Below the pieces are notes generated by a model. It saw only the letters and a list, made by a program, of their open reading frames with translations. It was not told the origin of the DNA and did no database searches. Made by a program: the position numbers and the translations under genes. From IMG/VR virus record IMGVR_UViG_3300008448_007198, positions 1-27,601 of that record: a DNA stretch of 27,601 nucleotides; one strand, given 5' to 3'. The stretch comes from a virus. Shown here piece after piece: positions 5,642 to 13,889 of this stretch; the stretch's first letter is position 1; each line of letters opens with the position of its first letter.

Positions 5642-6028
5642 ATGTCGACAGATATCTATGCTAAGTTTATTTCAGAACAAATCAATAAAGAAAGAGTTCG
5701 CGGACTGAGAAACAGTTCTCTTCACGAAGAACTAGAACTTACTTTAGAAGATTATGTCGACATGCTTCATACATATATTGAAAATCTAGAATCTCACTTT
5801 GAAACAGAAGACCTACAGCAGATCCAAGAACTTTCAGTGGATAAATTAAGAGCATATAATGCAAAGATCCGTGAAAAAGGCGGCGCTGAAAAGCTAGGAA
5901 GAGAAAAAGGTCAAAAGCTGGCTGCTGACAAAGCTCACGCTGCAATGGGACAACAGGTTGCTCCTTCCACTAAGAAAAAGCCACTTGGTGTAGTTCCGGC
6001 AAGCGGAAGCTGGGTAACAAAAAAATAA
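5642..6028 (+). CDS. Helical acidic protein with basic Ala/Lys-rich tail (128 aa)
   Basis: TGGAGA (5631-5636) supports the ATG at 5642. The first 80 residues are amphipathic and helical (ELELTLEDYVDMLHTYIENL), probably a coiled coil. The tail (about 82-128) is rich in Lys, Ala and Gly and ends SWVTKK. No known domain. It lies between a late promoter box and a strong terminator, so it may form its own late transcription unit. Composition resembles small head-associated or assembly-scaffold proteins, but that is inference. Confidence 0.72.
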   Translation: MSTDIYAKFISEQINKERVRGLRNSSLHEELELTLEDYVDMLHTYIENLESHFETEDLQQIQELSVDKLRAYNAKIREKGGAEKLGREKGQKLAADKAHAAMGQQVAPSTKKKPLGVVPASGSWVTKK

Positions 6029-6030
6029 TA

Positions 6031-6038
6031 TATAAATA
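6031..6038 (+). promoter_or_regulatory. TATAAATA box just before a terminator
   Basis: Exact T4-type late core, three bases after the preceding stop codon. Transcription would start near 6044, only a few bases before the terminator stem. It may be a chance match in AT-rich DNA or may give a very short hairpin RNA. Confidence 0.35.
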
Positions 6039-6048
6039 AGAATAACAC

Positions 6049-6091
6049 GGCCTTCCCCTCTGATGCTGCGGCTCAAGGGAAGGCCTTTTTT
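6049..6091 (+). terminator. Rho-independent terminator
   Basis: GGCCTTCCC (6049-6057) pairs perfectly with GGGAAGGCC (6077-6085), followed by TTTTTT (6086-6091). This is the strongest terminator in the window and separates the upstream gene from the nuclease gene at 6120. Confidence 0.92.
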
Positions 6092-6119
6092 GTCTGATAA
6101 ATAGGCAAAAGGAGTTTTT

Positions 6120-6896
6120 ATGAGTGCAGCATCAGACAAATATGAAAAAGATGTAGCAGAAAACATACACAATTCTGCTCCAAAAACTCTCACTGCTAAT
6201 AGACCAAAAGTGTCTACATCATATCCAGACGTTCTTGTTGAATACGGTAGATACAGAGGCACTCAGAATGGTGTCTGGGTTGAAGTCAAAATGAATCATA
6301 CAGACAATATGATGAATCCACGATTTCAATACGTCAAAGGAGAATGGCAAGTCATTCCTTCATACGAATCAGAAGCTACTAAAAAACTTGCGAAAATATT
6401 TAATGATTCAAAAGAAGCTCAAGAATGGATAAAAGGGCTAAAAAAATATTTGATTGATAAAAACTGGAGTGGAGATATTAATAATATTTCACTTCATTCT
6501 ACTACTACGGCAAGAAACGCTGATAAAAATTCTGTTCCATTAATGATGATGAAGGGATATCTATCTTCTCTTCCAAATAAAAACGTGTGTAAAGTTCCGA
6601 ACGTTGATATCGGCAATCTGGTTTCTTTACATTATTTAAAAGGTAAAGCGGCAACAGCATATTATCTTTCTTCTGGAGACGATTTTTATCAATTTGGAAA
6701 TGAAAATCCACTTAAGATCCCAGACGTACCTAAGTTTGAATCCGCTGCCGGATTAAATCAAGTTGTTCTAAGAATTGGTGATCGCTCTGCCAATTTTGAA
6801 ATTCAAGCTGAAGTAAAAGCAAAAACGTTGGCTAACAGCAAATATAGTGTAAAACCAGGTTCTTCGAAGATCAACCCATTTAAATTTGTAAAATAA
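6120..6896 (+). CDS. Putative PD-(D/E)XK nuclease (258 aa)
   Basis: A strong AAAAGGAG (6107-6114) supports the start. The segment YPDVLVEYGRYRG followed by VWVEVKM gives D37, E55, K57, matching the PD-(D/E)XK core in which Asp, Glu and Lys bind the catalytic metal. A conserved MNHTDN follows. The C-terminal two-thirds has no recognised domain. Similar proteins occur in T4-like marine phages, from memory. Possible roles are DNA repair, recombination or host DNA degradation; none is shown here. It follows the terminator and is the first gene of a new unit, with GATAAATA at 6096-6103 as a weak late-like box. Confidence 0.7.
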   Translation: MSAASDKYEKDVAENIHNSAPKTLTANRPKVSTSYPDVLVEYGRYRGTQNGVWVEVKMNHTDNMMNPRFQYVKGEWQVIPSYESEATKKLAKIFNDSKEAQEWIKGLKKYLIDKNWSGDINNISLHSTTTARNADKNSVPLMMMKGYLSSLPNKNVCKVPNVDIGNLVSLHYLKGKAATAYYLSSGDDFYQFGNENPLKIPDVPKFESAAGLNQVVLRIGDRSANFEIQAEVKAKTLANSKYSVKPGSSKINPFKFVK

Positions 6897-6899
6897 CTG

Positions 6900-6928
6900 T
6901 TGACATTTTTTTCATAACAATATAAGAT
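6900..6928 (+). promoter_or_regulatory. Sigma70-like promoter at a probably leaderless gene
   Basis: TTGACA (6900-6905), a 17-base T-rich spacer and TAAGAT (6923-6928). The predicted start is 6935, the A of the HAD gene's ATG. Confidence 0.7.
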
Positions 6929-6934
6929 AACAAT

Positions 6935-7543
6935 ATGAAGAAGATTAATCGATTTAGAAATTTTGTAGGCTCGGGAACTCTCACGATCTTTGATATCGAT
7001 GAGACTCTTTTTCATACGTATGCCAAAGTTACTGTTGTAAAAGATGGTAAGACTGTTCGGTCGCTAGACAATCAAGAGTTCAATACCTACAAGCGTAAGA
7101 AGGGTGAAACTTACGATTTTGGAGAATTTGCAAATGCTGAAGTGTTTCGCAATTCATCTAAACCAATCACTCGAATGGTTGCTAAAACTAAAGCTATTTT
7201 TGCTAACTCGAAAAAGAATCCTCACAGCCGAGTGATTATGTGTACTGCTCGATCTGACTTTGATAATAAAGATATTTTTCTTCAGACGTTCCGTGATCAT
7301 GGTTTGCCTATTGACAATATTCATGTGGAGCGCGCCGGGAACCTCAAGATTGACTCTTCCGCTGAAGCCAAGAAGATTATCTTTCGTAAATATATAAATA
7401 CACAGAACTATATAAAACTTAGGTTGTTTGATGATGCTCCTAGCAATCTTCATGCATTCCTTTCTTTACAAAAAGAATATCCAAATATTAAGTTCGAAGC
7501 CTATTTTGTAAATCCTGATGGATCGGTAAAGACAGTACGATGA
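6935..7543 (+). CDS. HAD-superfamily phosphatase (202 aa)
   Basis: Haloacid dehalogenase motifs are present in order: motif I DIDET (D20 nucleophile, D22 acid), motif II TAR (T104), a motif III lysine around 146-147, and motif IV FDDAPSN (D166, D167). Length and motif spacing suit a small phosphatase such as the 3'-phosphatase part of T4 polynucleotide kinase, but no kinase P-loop is present. The substrate could be a nucleotide or a nucleic-acid 3' end. The promoter at 6900-6928 starts on the ATG and there is no Shine-Dalgarno, so a leaderless mRNA is likely. The stop overlaps the next start (ATGA). Confidence 0.85.
   Translation: MKKINRFRNFVGSGTLTIFDIDETLFHTYAKVTVVKDGKTVRSLDNQEFNTYKRKKGETYDFGEFANAEVFRNSSKPITRMVAKTKAIFANSKKNPHSRVIMCTARSDFDNKDIFLQTFRDHGLPIDNIHVERAGNLKIDSSAEAKKIIFRKYINTQNYIKLRLFDDAPSNLHAFLSLQKEYPNIKFEAYFVNPDGSVKTVR
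7393..7400 (+). promoter_or_regulatory. Possible late promoter box inside the HAD gene
   Basis: An exact TATAAATA about 140 bases before the gene at 7540. It could start late transcription of the head block, with initiation near 7406. It lies within coding DNA, so a chance match is possible. Confidence 0.35.
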
Positions 7544-8535
7544 AATCTTTTAAGAGTTATATTAGAGAAGCTCGCATGACCACCGTGAGTGAGATTACGG
7601 CTGCTATTGCTGGCCATAAGAAGGCTGGTGAGATTCTAAATCCGGTGTATCAAGATCTTGTTGACCAAGCCAAGCGCGTGATGAGAAATGATACGTATTC
7701 ATCAAAGCCTGATGAATTGCTTGATCTAGTGCGTGCTGACCGTGATGATCCAGACCTGACTGAATTGTATTATACTAGTTTTGATGGGTTTGTGAGCCAT
7801 GGTAAAATTGAAAAACTAGTGAATAAACTTGAAAAAAAGAATAAGCCACAATATAAGCATATGATTAAGAGTGTTCGTGATTATCTTAAAATCTGGAAAC
7901 CTATTGGCGAAGATCTTAAGTATCTTAAAGGCAAAGTTGTTAAGGTAACACAAAAGCGTGCTGAAGCTAAGGCTGTTGCAACTACTGCGCTACAAAAGAA
8001 GTTCAGTGATTCATCGACGCTTATTAAGATCTTAGAGAGCCATCTCAATGAGTATAAGAAGATGGCTGAAACACGAGCTCGTGAGTTTGTTAAGAAGCGC
8101 CTTGATTATTTTAAAAGTCACGAGTGGAATCTTGACAAAGCTGCTCCTAATCCTTCGAGCTTTTATGGTGGAACAGATTATAAGATGAAGAAAGCAGCTC
8201 GTGATGCGCTGGAAGCCTTCACAAAATCAAAGAATACAAATCGTCGGCATGGTGAGCCAGATATTCGTGAGCCCGATCAAGCCAAGATTGAACATTACGT
8301 TAAGTTAAATGTTCAGGGTGCAGAAGATGCGTATCGTAGTTTCATGCAAAAGATGATCGAAAAGATTGGTAAGCCAGTAGTCAATGCTAATATGGCCGGT
8401 AACATTTGGACTAATGCTGTTCTTACGGTAACTACTAATGACGGTGAGGAGCAAATTTGGAATACAAAGATGATTCTGAATTTCTCTAAGTATCAAACCA
8501 TGTTTAATCAATTCCCTTCTCGTAGGAAAAAATAA
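7540..8535 (+). CDS. Putative internal head protein with capsid-targeting-like start (331 aa)
   Basis: The N-terminus MKSFKSYIREAR closely resembles the capsid-targeting peptide of T4 internal proteins (MKTYQEFIAEA), which gp21 protease cuts after I-x-E. The matching cut here would be after E10 (I8-R9-E10). The remaining protein is basic and largely helical, with a long charged middle (about 110-200) and a C-terminal beta-rich part with TNDGEEQIWNTKM. No known enzymatic domain. It starts through ATGA overlap with the HAD gene and leads the head block. Packaging with DNA is inference from the N-terminal motif. Confidence 0.75.
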   Translation: MKSFKSYIREARMTTVSEITAAIAGHKKAGEILNPVYQDLVDQAKRVMRNDTYSSKPDELLDLVRADRDDPDLTELYYTSFDGFVSHGKIEKLVNKLEKKNKPQYKHMIKSVRDYLKIWKPIGEDLKYLKGKVVKVTQKRAEAKAVATTALQKKFSDSSTLIKILESHLNEYKKMAETRAREFVKKRLDYFKSHEWNLDKAAPNPSSFYGGTDYKMKKAARDALEAFTKSKNTNRRHGEPDIREPDQAKIEHYVKLNVQGAEDAYRSFMQKMIEKIGKPVVNANMAGNIWTNAVLTVTTNDGEEQIWNTKMILNFSKYQTMFNQFPSRRKK

Positions 8536-9704
8536 TGACTGCATTTAAAAGTTTTCTTGCTGAAGAAACTAGCGAAGAAAAACTTAAACATCTTGAACAT
8601 GCTGAAGATCATGTAATTAATGCTGGTGCAGAAGGTTTCTCGCACGCATATCATAATTTAAAAGATGTACATGATAAGCTTTCTGGTAAAGAAAATGCTA
8701 CAAAAGTAACTATGAAGTATGATGGTTCGCCTTCTGTTGTATTTGGGCGACATCCACAAACTGGTAAGTTCTTTGTTGCTTCGAAGTCTGCTTTCAATAA
8801 GAATCCTAAGATCAACTATACTGAAGAAGACATTCAGCGTAATCATGGTCATGCTCCTGGCCTAGTTCAAAAGCTCAAAGCAGCTCTTCATCATTTGCCT
8901 AAGGTGACTCCAAAGAAGGGAGTTTTCCAGGGTGATATCATGCATACACCGAATGATGTACATCAGACTGGTGCAAAGGTACATTTCACTCCAAACACCA
9001 TTACATATTCAGCTAATAAAAATTCACCTCATGGAAAAGCTGCAGTTCGTTCTAAAATTGGTGTAGCAGTTCATACTAAATATAATGGCAAAAATCTTGA
9101 AGATATGAAAGCCGAATATGCTCCTAATTTAGATGAATTTGGTGCTCATAAAGATGTGCATTTAATTTCTACAGAACATGATACTTCTGGTATTAATTAT
9201 AAACCACAACATCAAGCTAAGTTTATTAAGCATATGGCAGCAGCCGCAAAATTGCATTCAAAGACAAATCCTGAAACTCATGCTGCAATTGAGAATCATC
9301 GTATTCCTTTAAAGACTTATATCAACCACACCGTTCGTACTGGTACAAAGCCTAATACGAATGAGTTTATAGCTCATCTTGCGAAGTCTCATCAGAGAAA
9401 GATAGACGCTGTAAAAACAGATAAAACAAAAGCTTCAAAAGCAAGTGCTATGGAACGTGATGTATCTCATGTTCAGAATAATCGTAAACACTTTGAACGC
9501 GTTCTTCAAATGCATACTCATTTACAAAAAGCTAAAGATGTATTAGCTAACACACTCTCGAGCCACGCTGAGTTTGATCATAGTATTAGTGGTAAGAAAT
9601 CTAAGCCTGAAGGATTTGTAGTGGTAAGACACAATCGTCCTACTAAGATTGTTGATCGTGCTGAGTTCTCGGCTGCTAACTTCAATAAGGACAAAAATCT
9701 GTGA
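8535..9704 (+). CDS. Ligase-family nucleotidyltransferase with capsid-targeting-like start (389 aa)
   Basis: The N-terminus MTAFKSFLAEET fits the head-protease site L-x-E after E10. The body carries nucleotidyltransferase motifs of the DNA/RNA ligase superfamily: KYDG (61-64; K61 would take the AMP), FQGD (131-134; motif III) and PEGFVV (358-363; motif IV), then TKIVD with K371 (motif V). About 225 residues, His- and Lys-rich, separate motifs III and IV, far more than in ordinary ligases, so the fold has an insertion. I recall similar phage proteins labelled DUF6267 (unchecked). The start overlaps the previous stop (TAATG) and the end overlaps the HxGH gene (GTGA). Ligase, capping or transfer activity are all possible. 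Confidence 0.78.
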   Translation: MTAFKSFLAEETSEEKLKHLEHAEDHVINAGAEGFSHAYHNLKDVHDKLSGKENATKVTMKYDGSPSVVFGRHPQTGKFFVASKSAFNKNPKINYTEEDIQRNHGHAPGLVQKLKAALHHLPKVTPKKGVFQGDIMHTPNDVHQTGAKVHFTPNTITYSANKNSPHGKAAVRSKIGVAVHTKYNGKNLEDMKAEYAPNLDEFGAHKDVHLISTEHDTSGINYKPQHQAKFIKHMAAAAKLHSKTNPETHAAIENHRIPLKTYINHTVRTGTKPNTNEFIAHLAKSHQRKIDAVKTDKTKASKASAMERDVSHVQNNRKHFERVLQMHTHLQKAKDVLANTLSSHAEFDHSISGKKSKPEGFVVVRHNRPTKIVDRAEFSAANFNKDKNL

Positions 9705-10312
9705 AGGCAATCCATATCACTCAAGGAAGATTTAACCCTGTACATGCTGGCCACGAGATGGTGGTGAAGCATGTAATGGATGCTGCGAAGAAAGAAGGAG
9801 CCGATCATAAGATTCTGACTACTGGATCTCATGATGCCAAGAAGAATCCCCTGACTCCGGAACAGAAGGTGAAGCATCTTTCTCGTGCTGTCAAAGGTGC
9901 GAAGGTTGAAGCTATGTCTAAAGAACATCCTACGCTTCTGCACCAAATGACAAAGCTACACAAGGCTGGTTACACTCACGTAACAATGCATGTTGGTTCT
10001 GACCGCGTCAATGAATTTCATAAGCTCCTTCATCAATATAATGGTAAGGATCTGAAACACGGTCACTATAACTTTAAAAGTATTAAAGTCAAGTCAGTAG
10101 GCGGTGAACGTAAAGAAGGTGGTGGTGGAATCGAATCTGCTTCTGGTACTGCAATGCGTAAACACGCTACTGCTGGAGATAAAGAATCATTCCATAAGAT
10201 GGCTCCGTCTGGAATGAGTAAATCTCATAAGGATGAACTATATCATGATGTTCGTAAGGGTATGGGAATTCACGAGTCCTTTATTGCCAGATTTAAGAAC
10301 TGGATTAACTAA
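9701..10312 (+). CDS. HxGH-type nucleotidylyltransferase (203 aa)
   Basis: The start is GTG, overlapping the ligase-family stop (GTGA). GRFNPVHAGH (9-18) is the HxGH nucleotide-binding signature of the cytidylyl/adenylyltransferase family (NMN adenylyltransferase, phosphopantetheine adenylyltransferase), and SGTAMRK near residue 150 matches the second SxTxxR-type signature. The length suits a single catalytic domain. The C-terminus, GIHESFIARFKNWIN, contains an I-x-E site 11 residues from the end, so it too could be trimmed by the head protease. Coupling to the KxDG gene suggests a joint pathway such as NAD, RNA-end or cofactor chemistry; substrates cannot be read from the sequence. Confidence 0.82.
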   Translation: MKAIHITQGRFNPVHAGHEMVVKHVMDAAKKEGADHKILTTGSHDAKKNPLTPEQKVKHLSRAVKGAKVEAMSKEHPTLLHQMTKLHKAGYTHVTMHVGSDRVNEFHKLLHQYNGKDLKHGHYNFKSIKVKSVGGERKEGGGGIESASGTAMRKHATAGDKESFHKMAPSGMSKSHKDELYHDVRKGMGIHESFIARFKNWIN

Positions 10313-11580
10313 TGGCTCAATATAGAACTGACAAAAAAATCATCGATTCTGGGCAAGTAACAACTCGTTACGAAGTTATGATGCTTGCAGACCAGCTCAC
10401 CACAGCTGGTTCAATGGTCGATGCTTTTGGTCGGCTCCGCACTTCGCAACCACACACCCTTTTTGATAATACTTTTCGCTTTACAGATGATACACGAAAC
10501 TGGTCAATAGCTACAACTGGAGCTGCTAATACCGCACACAGTCCATATGCCTCTTCTGTGCAAATGAATGTCGGTACGACTTCAGGCGATAAAGTAGTGC
10601 GTCAGACTTCGAGATATTTTCACTATCAGCCTGGCAAAAGTTTACTTGTTATTAACTCGTTTTGTATGCAGCCTAAAGCCAATGTTCGTCAGAGGGTCGG
10701 CTACTTTGATACAAACACCGGTTTCTTTCTCGAGCATGATGGAACAACTGCATATATTGTTAAAAGAACTGCAGTCACAGGATTAGTCACGGAATTAAGA
10801 ATTCCTCAGTCTGAATGGTCTGAAGACGCGTTTGATGGTACTGGTTATTCAAAAATAACCCTCGATTTTTCAAAATCTCAAATTCAATGGATGGATATCG
10901 AGTGGTTGGGTGCTGGTACTACACGAATGGGGTTCGTCGTAAACGGTGTATTCTATACTGCGCACAAGTTTCACCATGCAAATCTGATTACATCTGTTTA
11001 TATTACATCAGCAAGTTTGCCGATTCGTTATGAGATTGAAAACACCGGTGCTACAGCAAGCAATACGATGTTTGAGCATATCTGTAACACTGTGATTTCA
11101 GAAGGCGGCCATACACCACTCGTGTCCACAAGATCGGCTTCAACTCCTCTCATAGGAGTAAATGTTTCGAACACAACTGACACTCCTGTTATTGCAATTC
11201 GTTTGAAATCTGATAGAGTTGGAGGAGTGGCTGTACCTGTTACAATGAACTTATACGGTATTCAAAGTACGCCATTCAGATACACAGTTACGCAAGCTGC
11301 AAACGTTGTAGGCGGAACTTGGGTAACGCCCGAAGCAGAAAGTCACGTAGAATATAATATCACTCCTACATCTTATACTGGAGGAAAAAACTTACTGCAA
11401 GGAATGTTTACCGGGGGCACCGGTGTTTCTGTTATAGATGTAGATTTTAAGAGATTTAACTCTAGCTATCAACTCAGAACGAATCTGGATGGTTCTATGG
11501 ATACGTTCTTAATTTCTGTTATTGCAACAACAAATAACGACGATGCTGTTGCTTCTATCACTTGGGAAGAATACAATTAA
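10312..11580 (+). CDS. Virion structural protein (422 aa)
   Basis: The region MVDAFGRLRTSQPHTLFDN (residues about 36-54) and RYFHYQPGKSLLV resemble a structural protein I recall from many marine T4-like phages. The sequence is beta-rich, Thr/Ser/Gly-rich, with no signal peptide or membrane segment, as expected of a surface or fibre-like virion component. The exact position in the particle (head appendage, tail or fibre) is not known. The start overlaps the previous stop (TAATG), and a TATAAATA box follows its stop directly, so it ends one late unit. Confidence 0.8.
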   Translation: MAQYRTDKKIIDSGQVTTRYEVMMLADQLTTAGSMVDAFGRLRTSQPHTLFDNTFRFTDDTRNWSIATTGAANTAHSPYASSVQMNVGTTSGDKVVRQTSRYFHYQPGKSLLVINSFCMQPKANVRQRVGYFDTNTGFFLEHDGTTAYIVKRTAVTGLVTELRIPQSEWSEDAFDGTGYSKITLDFSKSQIQWMDIEWLGAGTTRMGFVVNGVFYTAHKFHHANLITSVYITSASLPIRYEIENTGATASNTMFEHICNTVISEGGHTPLVSTRSASTPLIGVNVSNTTDTPVIAIRLKSDRVGGVAVPVTMNLYGIQSTPFRYTVTQAANVVGGTWVTPEAESHVEYNITPTSYTGGKNLLQGMFTGGTGVSVIDVDFKRFNSSYQLRTNLDGSMDTFLISVIATTNNDDAVASITWEEYN

Positions 11581-11588
11581 TATAAATA
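11581..11588 (+). promoter_or_regulatory. T4-type late promoter box TATAAATA
   Basis: It lies immediately after the preceding stop codon, with initiation expected near 11594. That excludes the in-frame ATG at 11592 and favours the ATG at 11649. CTTGGG (11561-11566) and CCCAAG (11633-11638) form a weak 6-bp inverted repeat around it, the second arm overlapping the AAGGGA ribosome-binding site. Confidence 0.6.
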
Positions 11589-11648
11589 ACAATGCGGTTA
11601 GGCTACGGCAATCCCGTTTGTTTACAGATAAGCCCAAGGGAAACTCTG

Positions 11649-13172
11649 ATGGAAGATAAGAAGAAACCGGTACCAGAAAAGAATATTAAGAAGCCTACGG
11701 GCAAGTCTGCAACTGGTAAACCACTAGATGGCATTGACATCAATCCTCAGCTAGATGACAAGAGCCGTACAAACGAGGACTTTGCCGTCCTAACCGCGTC
11801 CCTTCAGGAACGCAAGGCTCTTACGCTTGCTCAACGCCAACAAAGAGGCCGACAACTCAAGCGTATTCAACCAAAGCTTCAGAGAGCCAAAGAGATCTCA
11901 CAGGGCCGGTTAGCCGGCACGGAAAAATTACAGAGGCGCGCCGAAGCCAAGGCGCGAGCATTACTGAAATCAAGAATTTCTGCTCGAAAGGATATTCCCT
12001 ATTCTAAGCTTACAACATCTGAAAAGATTCAGGTAGATACCGCAGTCGCCAAGAAGACAAAGCTGATTAAGCGTATCGCTGCGCGTCTTCTACCAAAGCT
12101 GAGAAAGGCAGAGTTTGAAAGACTGAAATCTTACCACAGTGGCGAACCAATGAAGAGTCTCCACACGGTGGTTGCCGCTGAAGATTTCTCTGGTCTTTTC
12201 AATGATCTCAATGCCAAGTCAACACTTGAACTTGTAGACATCATTGAGAACGCGATTACCAAGTTCGAAAAAGAAGGTAATCCGATTAGCATTACTCTAC
12301 GTAGAATGCTAAACTCGACGGTTGGTACAGATCCAATCATAGAGACCCTGATCAAAAAAGCTGAAAAGACTGGCATACCGTTCTCGACTCTCAAGGAAGT
12401 GTTCGAGCGCGGTCTTTCGTTGTATGTAAATGAATCGACACAAACACCCGAACAAATTGCATTCAATCGAGTCAATAGCTACATTGCCAAGGGCAGAGCT
12501 TGGACTCTTGATGCGGATCTTCGCGAAGAGAAGATTGTTAACGAAGAACTTGATATTGCGTTTAAAGAATTGCTTGAAAAAAATAATATGTGCAGCAAAG
12601 AGATTGTGGATCGTAAGCCTGCAGAATCAAATGTAAAAAAGCGCCAGCAGGAAGTTCAGAAAAAGATTATTGACGAAGGCGAGATGAAGCCATATGTAAA
12701 GCCACACTATGGGTCAAGCGATCCAAAGAAACAAACAGCATGGGTTGCTTCGAATAAGTGGGGCAAGAAGAAATATTTTGGAATGGACTTCAAGAAGTCG
12801 GCCGAGAAGCATGCTAAGATTAATGAAGACTCTCCATCTCAAAGAGAGATTGGCACAAACACACTAGTTAAGAAGTATAAAAAAGAAACACCGGGTCAAG
12901 AGAAATCAGATCTTAACGAAACATTCAACATGGCTTGGACTGCTGGCATCGGTGTGACTCTTTCAGCTGAAGAATGCGGTATCAAGATGAAGCCGGCATT
13001 TGAACTTCATCCTGATGTAGTTGATGCGATGGAGGAAGTTCGTTCTTCGGATGTTGAAGGCGTAATTGTTCGCACTGCTGATGGTAAAACTATAGTGCGC
13101 AGACAAAAAAGAAACAAAAAGATCATTGGATCCGGAAATGTAAACGATGGGAAGCCAGATGATACGCTTTAA
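11649..13172 (+). CDS. Basic helical virion-associated protein (507 aa)
   Basis: AAGGGA (11636-11641) supports the ATG at 11649. Residues about 45-160 are extremely rich in Lys, Arg, Ala and Gln (RQQRGRQLKRIQPKL, RRAEAKARALLKSR), a long helical region I recall from many marine phage structural-block proteins. A later basic stretch has KPHYGSSDPKKQTAW and KKKYFGMDF. KKIIDEGEMK contains an I-x-E/G site compatible with head-protease cutting. It could bind DNA inside the head. No enzymatic motif. Its last 14 bases overlap the next gene. Confidence 0.75.
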   Translation: MEDKKKPVPEKNIKKPTGKSATGKPLDGIDINPQLDDKSRTNEDFAVLTASLQERKALTLAQRQQRGRQLKRIQPKLQRAKEISQGRLAGTEKLQRRAEAKARALLKSRISARKDIPYSKLTTSEKIQVDTAVAKKTKLIKRIAARLLPKLRKAEFERLKSYHSGEPMKSLHTVVAAEDFSGLFNDLNAKSTLELVDIIENAITKFEKEGNPISITLRRMLNSTVGTDPIIETLIKKAEKTGIPFSTLKEVFERGLSLYVNESTQTPEQIAFNRVNSYIAKGRAWTLDADLREEKIVNEELDIAFKELLEKNNMCSKEIVDRKPAESNVKKRQQEVQKKIIDEGEMKPYVKPHYGSSDPKKQTAWVASNKWGKKKYFGMDFKKSAEKHAKINEDSPSQREIGTNTLVKKYKKETPGQEKSDLNETFNMAWTAGIGVTLSAEECGIKMKPAFELHPDVVDAMEEVRSSDVEGVIVRTADGKTIVRRQKRNKKIIGSGNVNDGKPDDTL

Positions 13173-13455
13173 GGAATTCATTTCAGAAGCCCGCGGCGAA
13201 GATTCAAAGGGGCATTTTATTGCAACAGAGAAGGGTGCTGGAATGACAGCAAAGGGCGTCAAAGCCTTTCGTGCCAAAAATCCAGGATCAAAGCTTCAAA
13301 CTGCTGTGACCGGTAAAGTAAAGCCTGGATCAAAGGATGCTAAGAGACGTAAGTCTTTTTGTGCACGCATGAGTGGCATGCCGGGTCCTATGAAAGATGA
13401 GAAGGGTAGACCAACACGCAAAGCAATGTCATTGCGCAGGTGGAGATGTAGATAA
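13159..13455 (+). CDS. Small basic protein with capsid-targeting-like start (98 aa)
   Basis: I chose the ATG at 13159, giving MIRFKEFISEARG; an in-frame ATG at 13147 adds only four residues. The motif has an I-x-E/A cut site after E10, like T4 internal proteins. The rest (ATEKGAGMTAKGVKAFRAK, then GKVKPGSKDAKRRKSFCAR) is a very basic phage family that I recall as DUF6321 (unchecked), ending in RRWRCR. A small, basic, head-targeted protein may be injected with the DNA or help condense it. It overlaps its upstream neighbour by 14 bases and the Dps start by one. Confidence 0.82.
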   Translation: MIRFKEFISEARGEDSKGHFIATEKGAGMTAKGVKAFRAKNPGSKLQTAVTGKVKPGSKDAKRRKSFCARMSGMPGPMKDEKGRPTRKAMSLRRWRCR

Positions 13456-13889
13456 TGGAAGAGATTACTAACCCTTTGAAGATCGCATTTGCAGACACCT
13501 ATGCATTTTATGTGAAGGCACAGAACTATCACTGGAATGTTGAAGGACCGCTGTTTGCGATGTATCATGACTTCTTTGGTAAGATCTACGAAGAGGTAGG
13601 TGGAGCAATTGATACGTTCGCCGAAGAAATTCGTGCACAGAATGCATACGCACCAGCAGCATTTGGTAGATTCTCTGAACTTACAAATATTCAAGATGAA
13701 GTTTTGATCATTAAGCCAGAGCAAATGGTTGCAATACTGTTCTCGGATAATGCAACGGTGCTTGCTTCTCTTCAGCGTGCACGAGATGCGGCTGACAAGT
13801 ATGGTGAAAATGGACTTGTAAACTTCATTGAAGAAAGACTTGATCGCCACAAGAAACATGCATGGATGTTAAGGGCTTCAATGAAATGA
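13455..13889 (+). CDS. dps: Dps-like ferritin (144 aa)
   Basis: This is a Dps-family ferritin-like protein. Dps forms 12-subunit shells that oxidise and store iron and protect DNA. The ferroxidase residues are present with exact family spacing: H26 (in NYHWNVEGP), H38, D53 and E57 (in DTFAEEIRAQ). They correspond to the Listeria Dps sites 31, 43, 58 and 62. It lacks the N-terminal capsid motif of its neighbours and a long basic tail, so DNA binding is uncertain. It sits between two genes with head-targeting motifs, and its stop overlaps the next start (ATGA). Phage Dps homologues are known but uncommon. Confidence 0.9.
   Translation: MEEITNPLKIAFADTYAFYVKAQNYHWNVEGPLFAMYHDFFGKIYEEVGGAIDTFAEEIRAQNAYAPAAFGRFSELTNIQDEVLIIKPEQMVAILFSDNATVLASLQRARDAADKYGENGLVNFIEERLDRHKKHAWMLRASMK

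Noticed and set aside
11592-13172. Start at 11592 for the basic helical protein
   Set aside because: It lies only four bases after the late promoter box, before the expected RNA start, and has no ribosome site; 11649 has AAGGGA.
13296-13859. 187-residue frame on the - strand opposite Dps
   Set aside because: It is antisense to two well-supported genes, has no ribosome site and looks like a shadow of Dps codon use.
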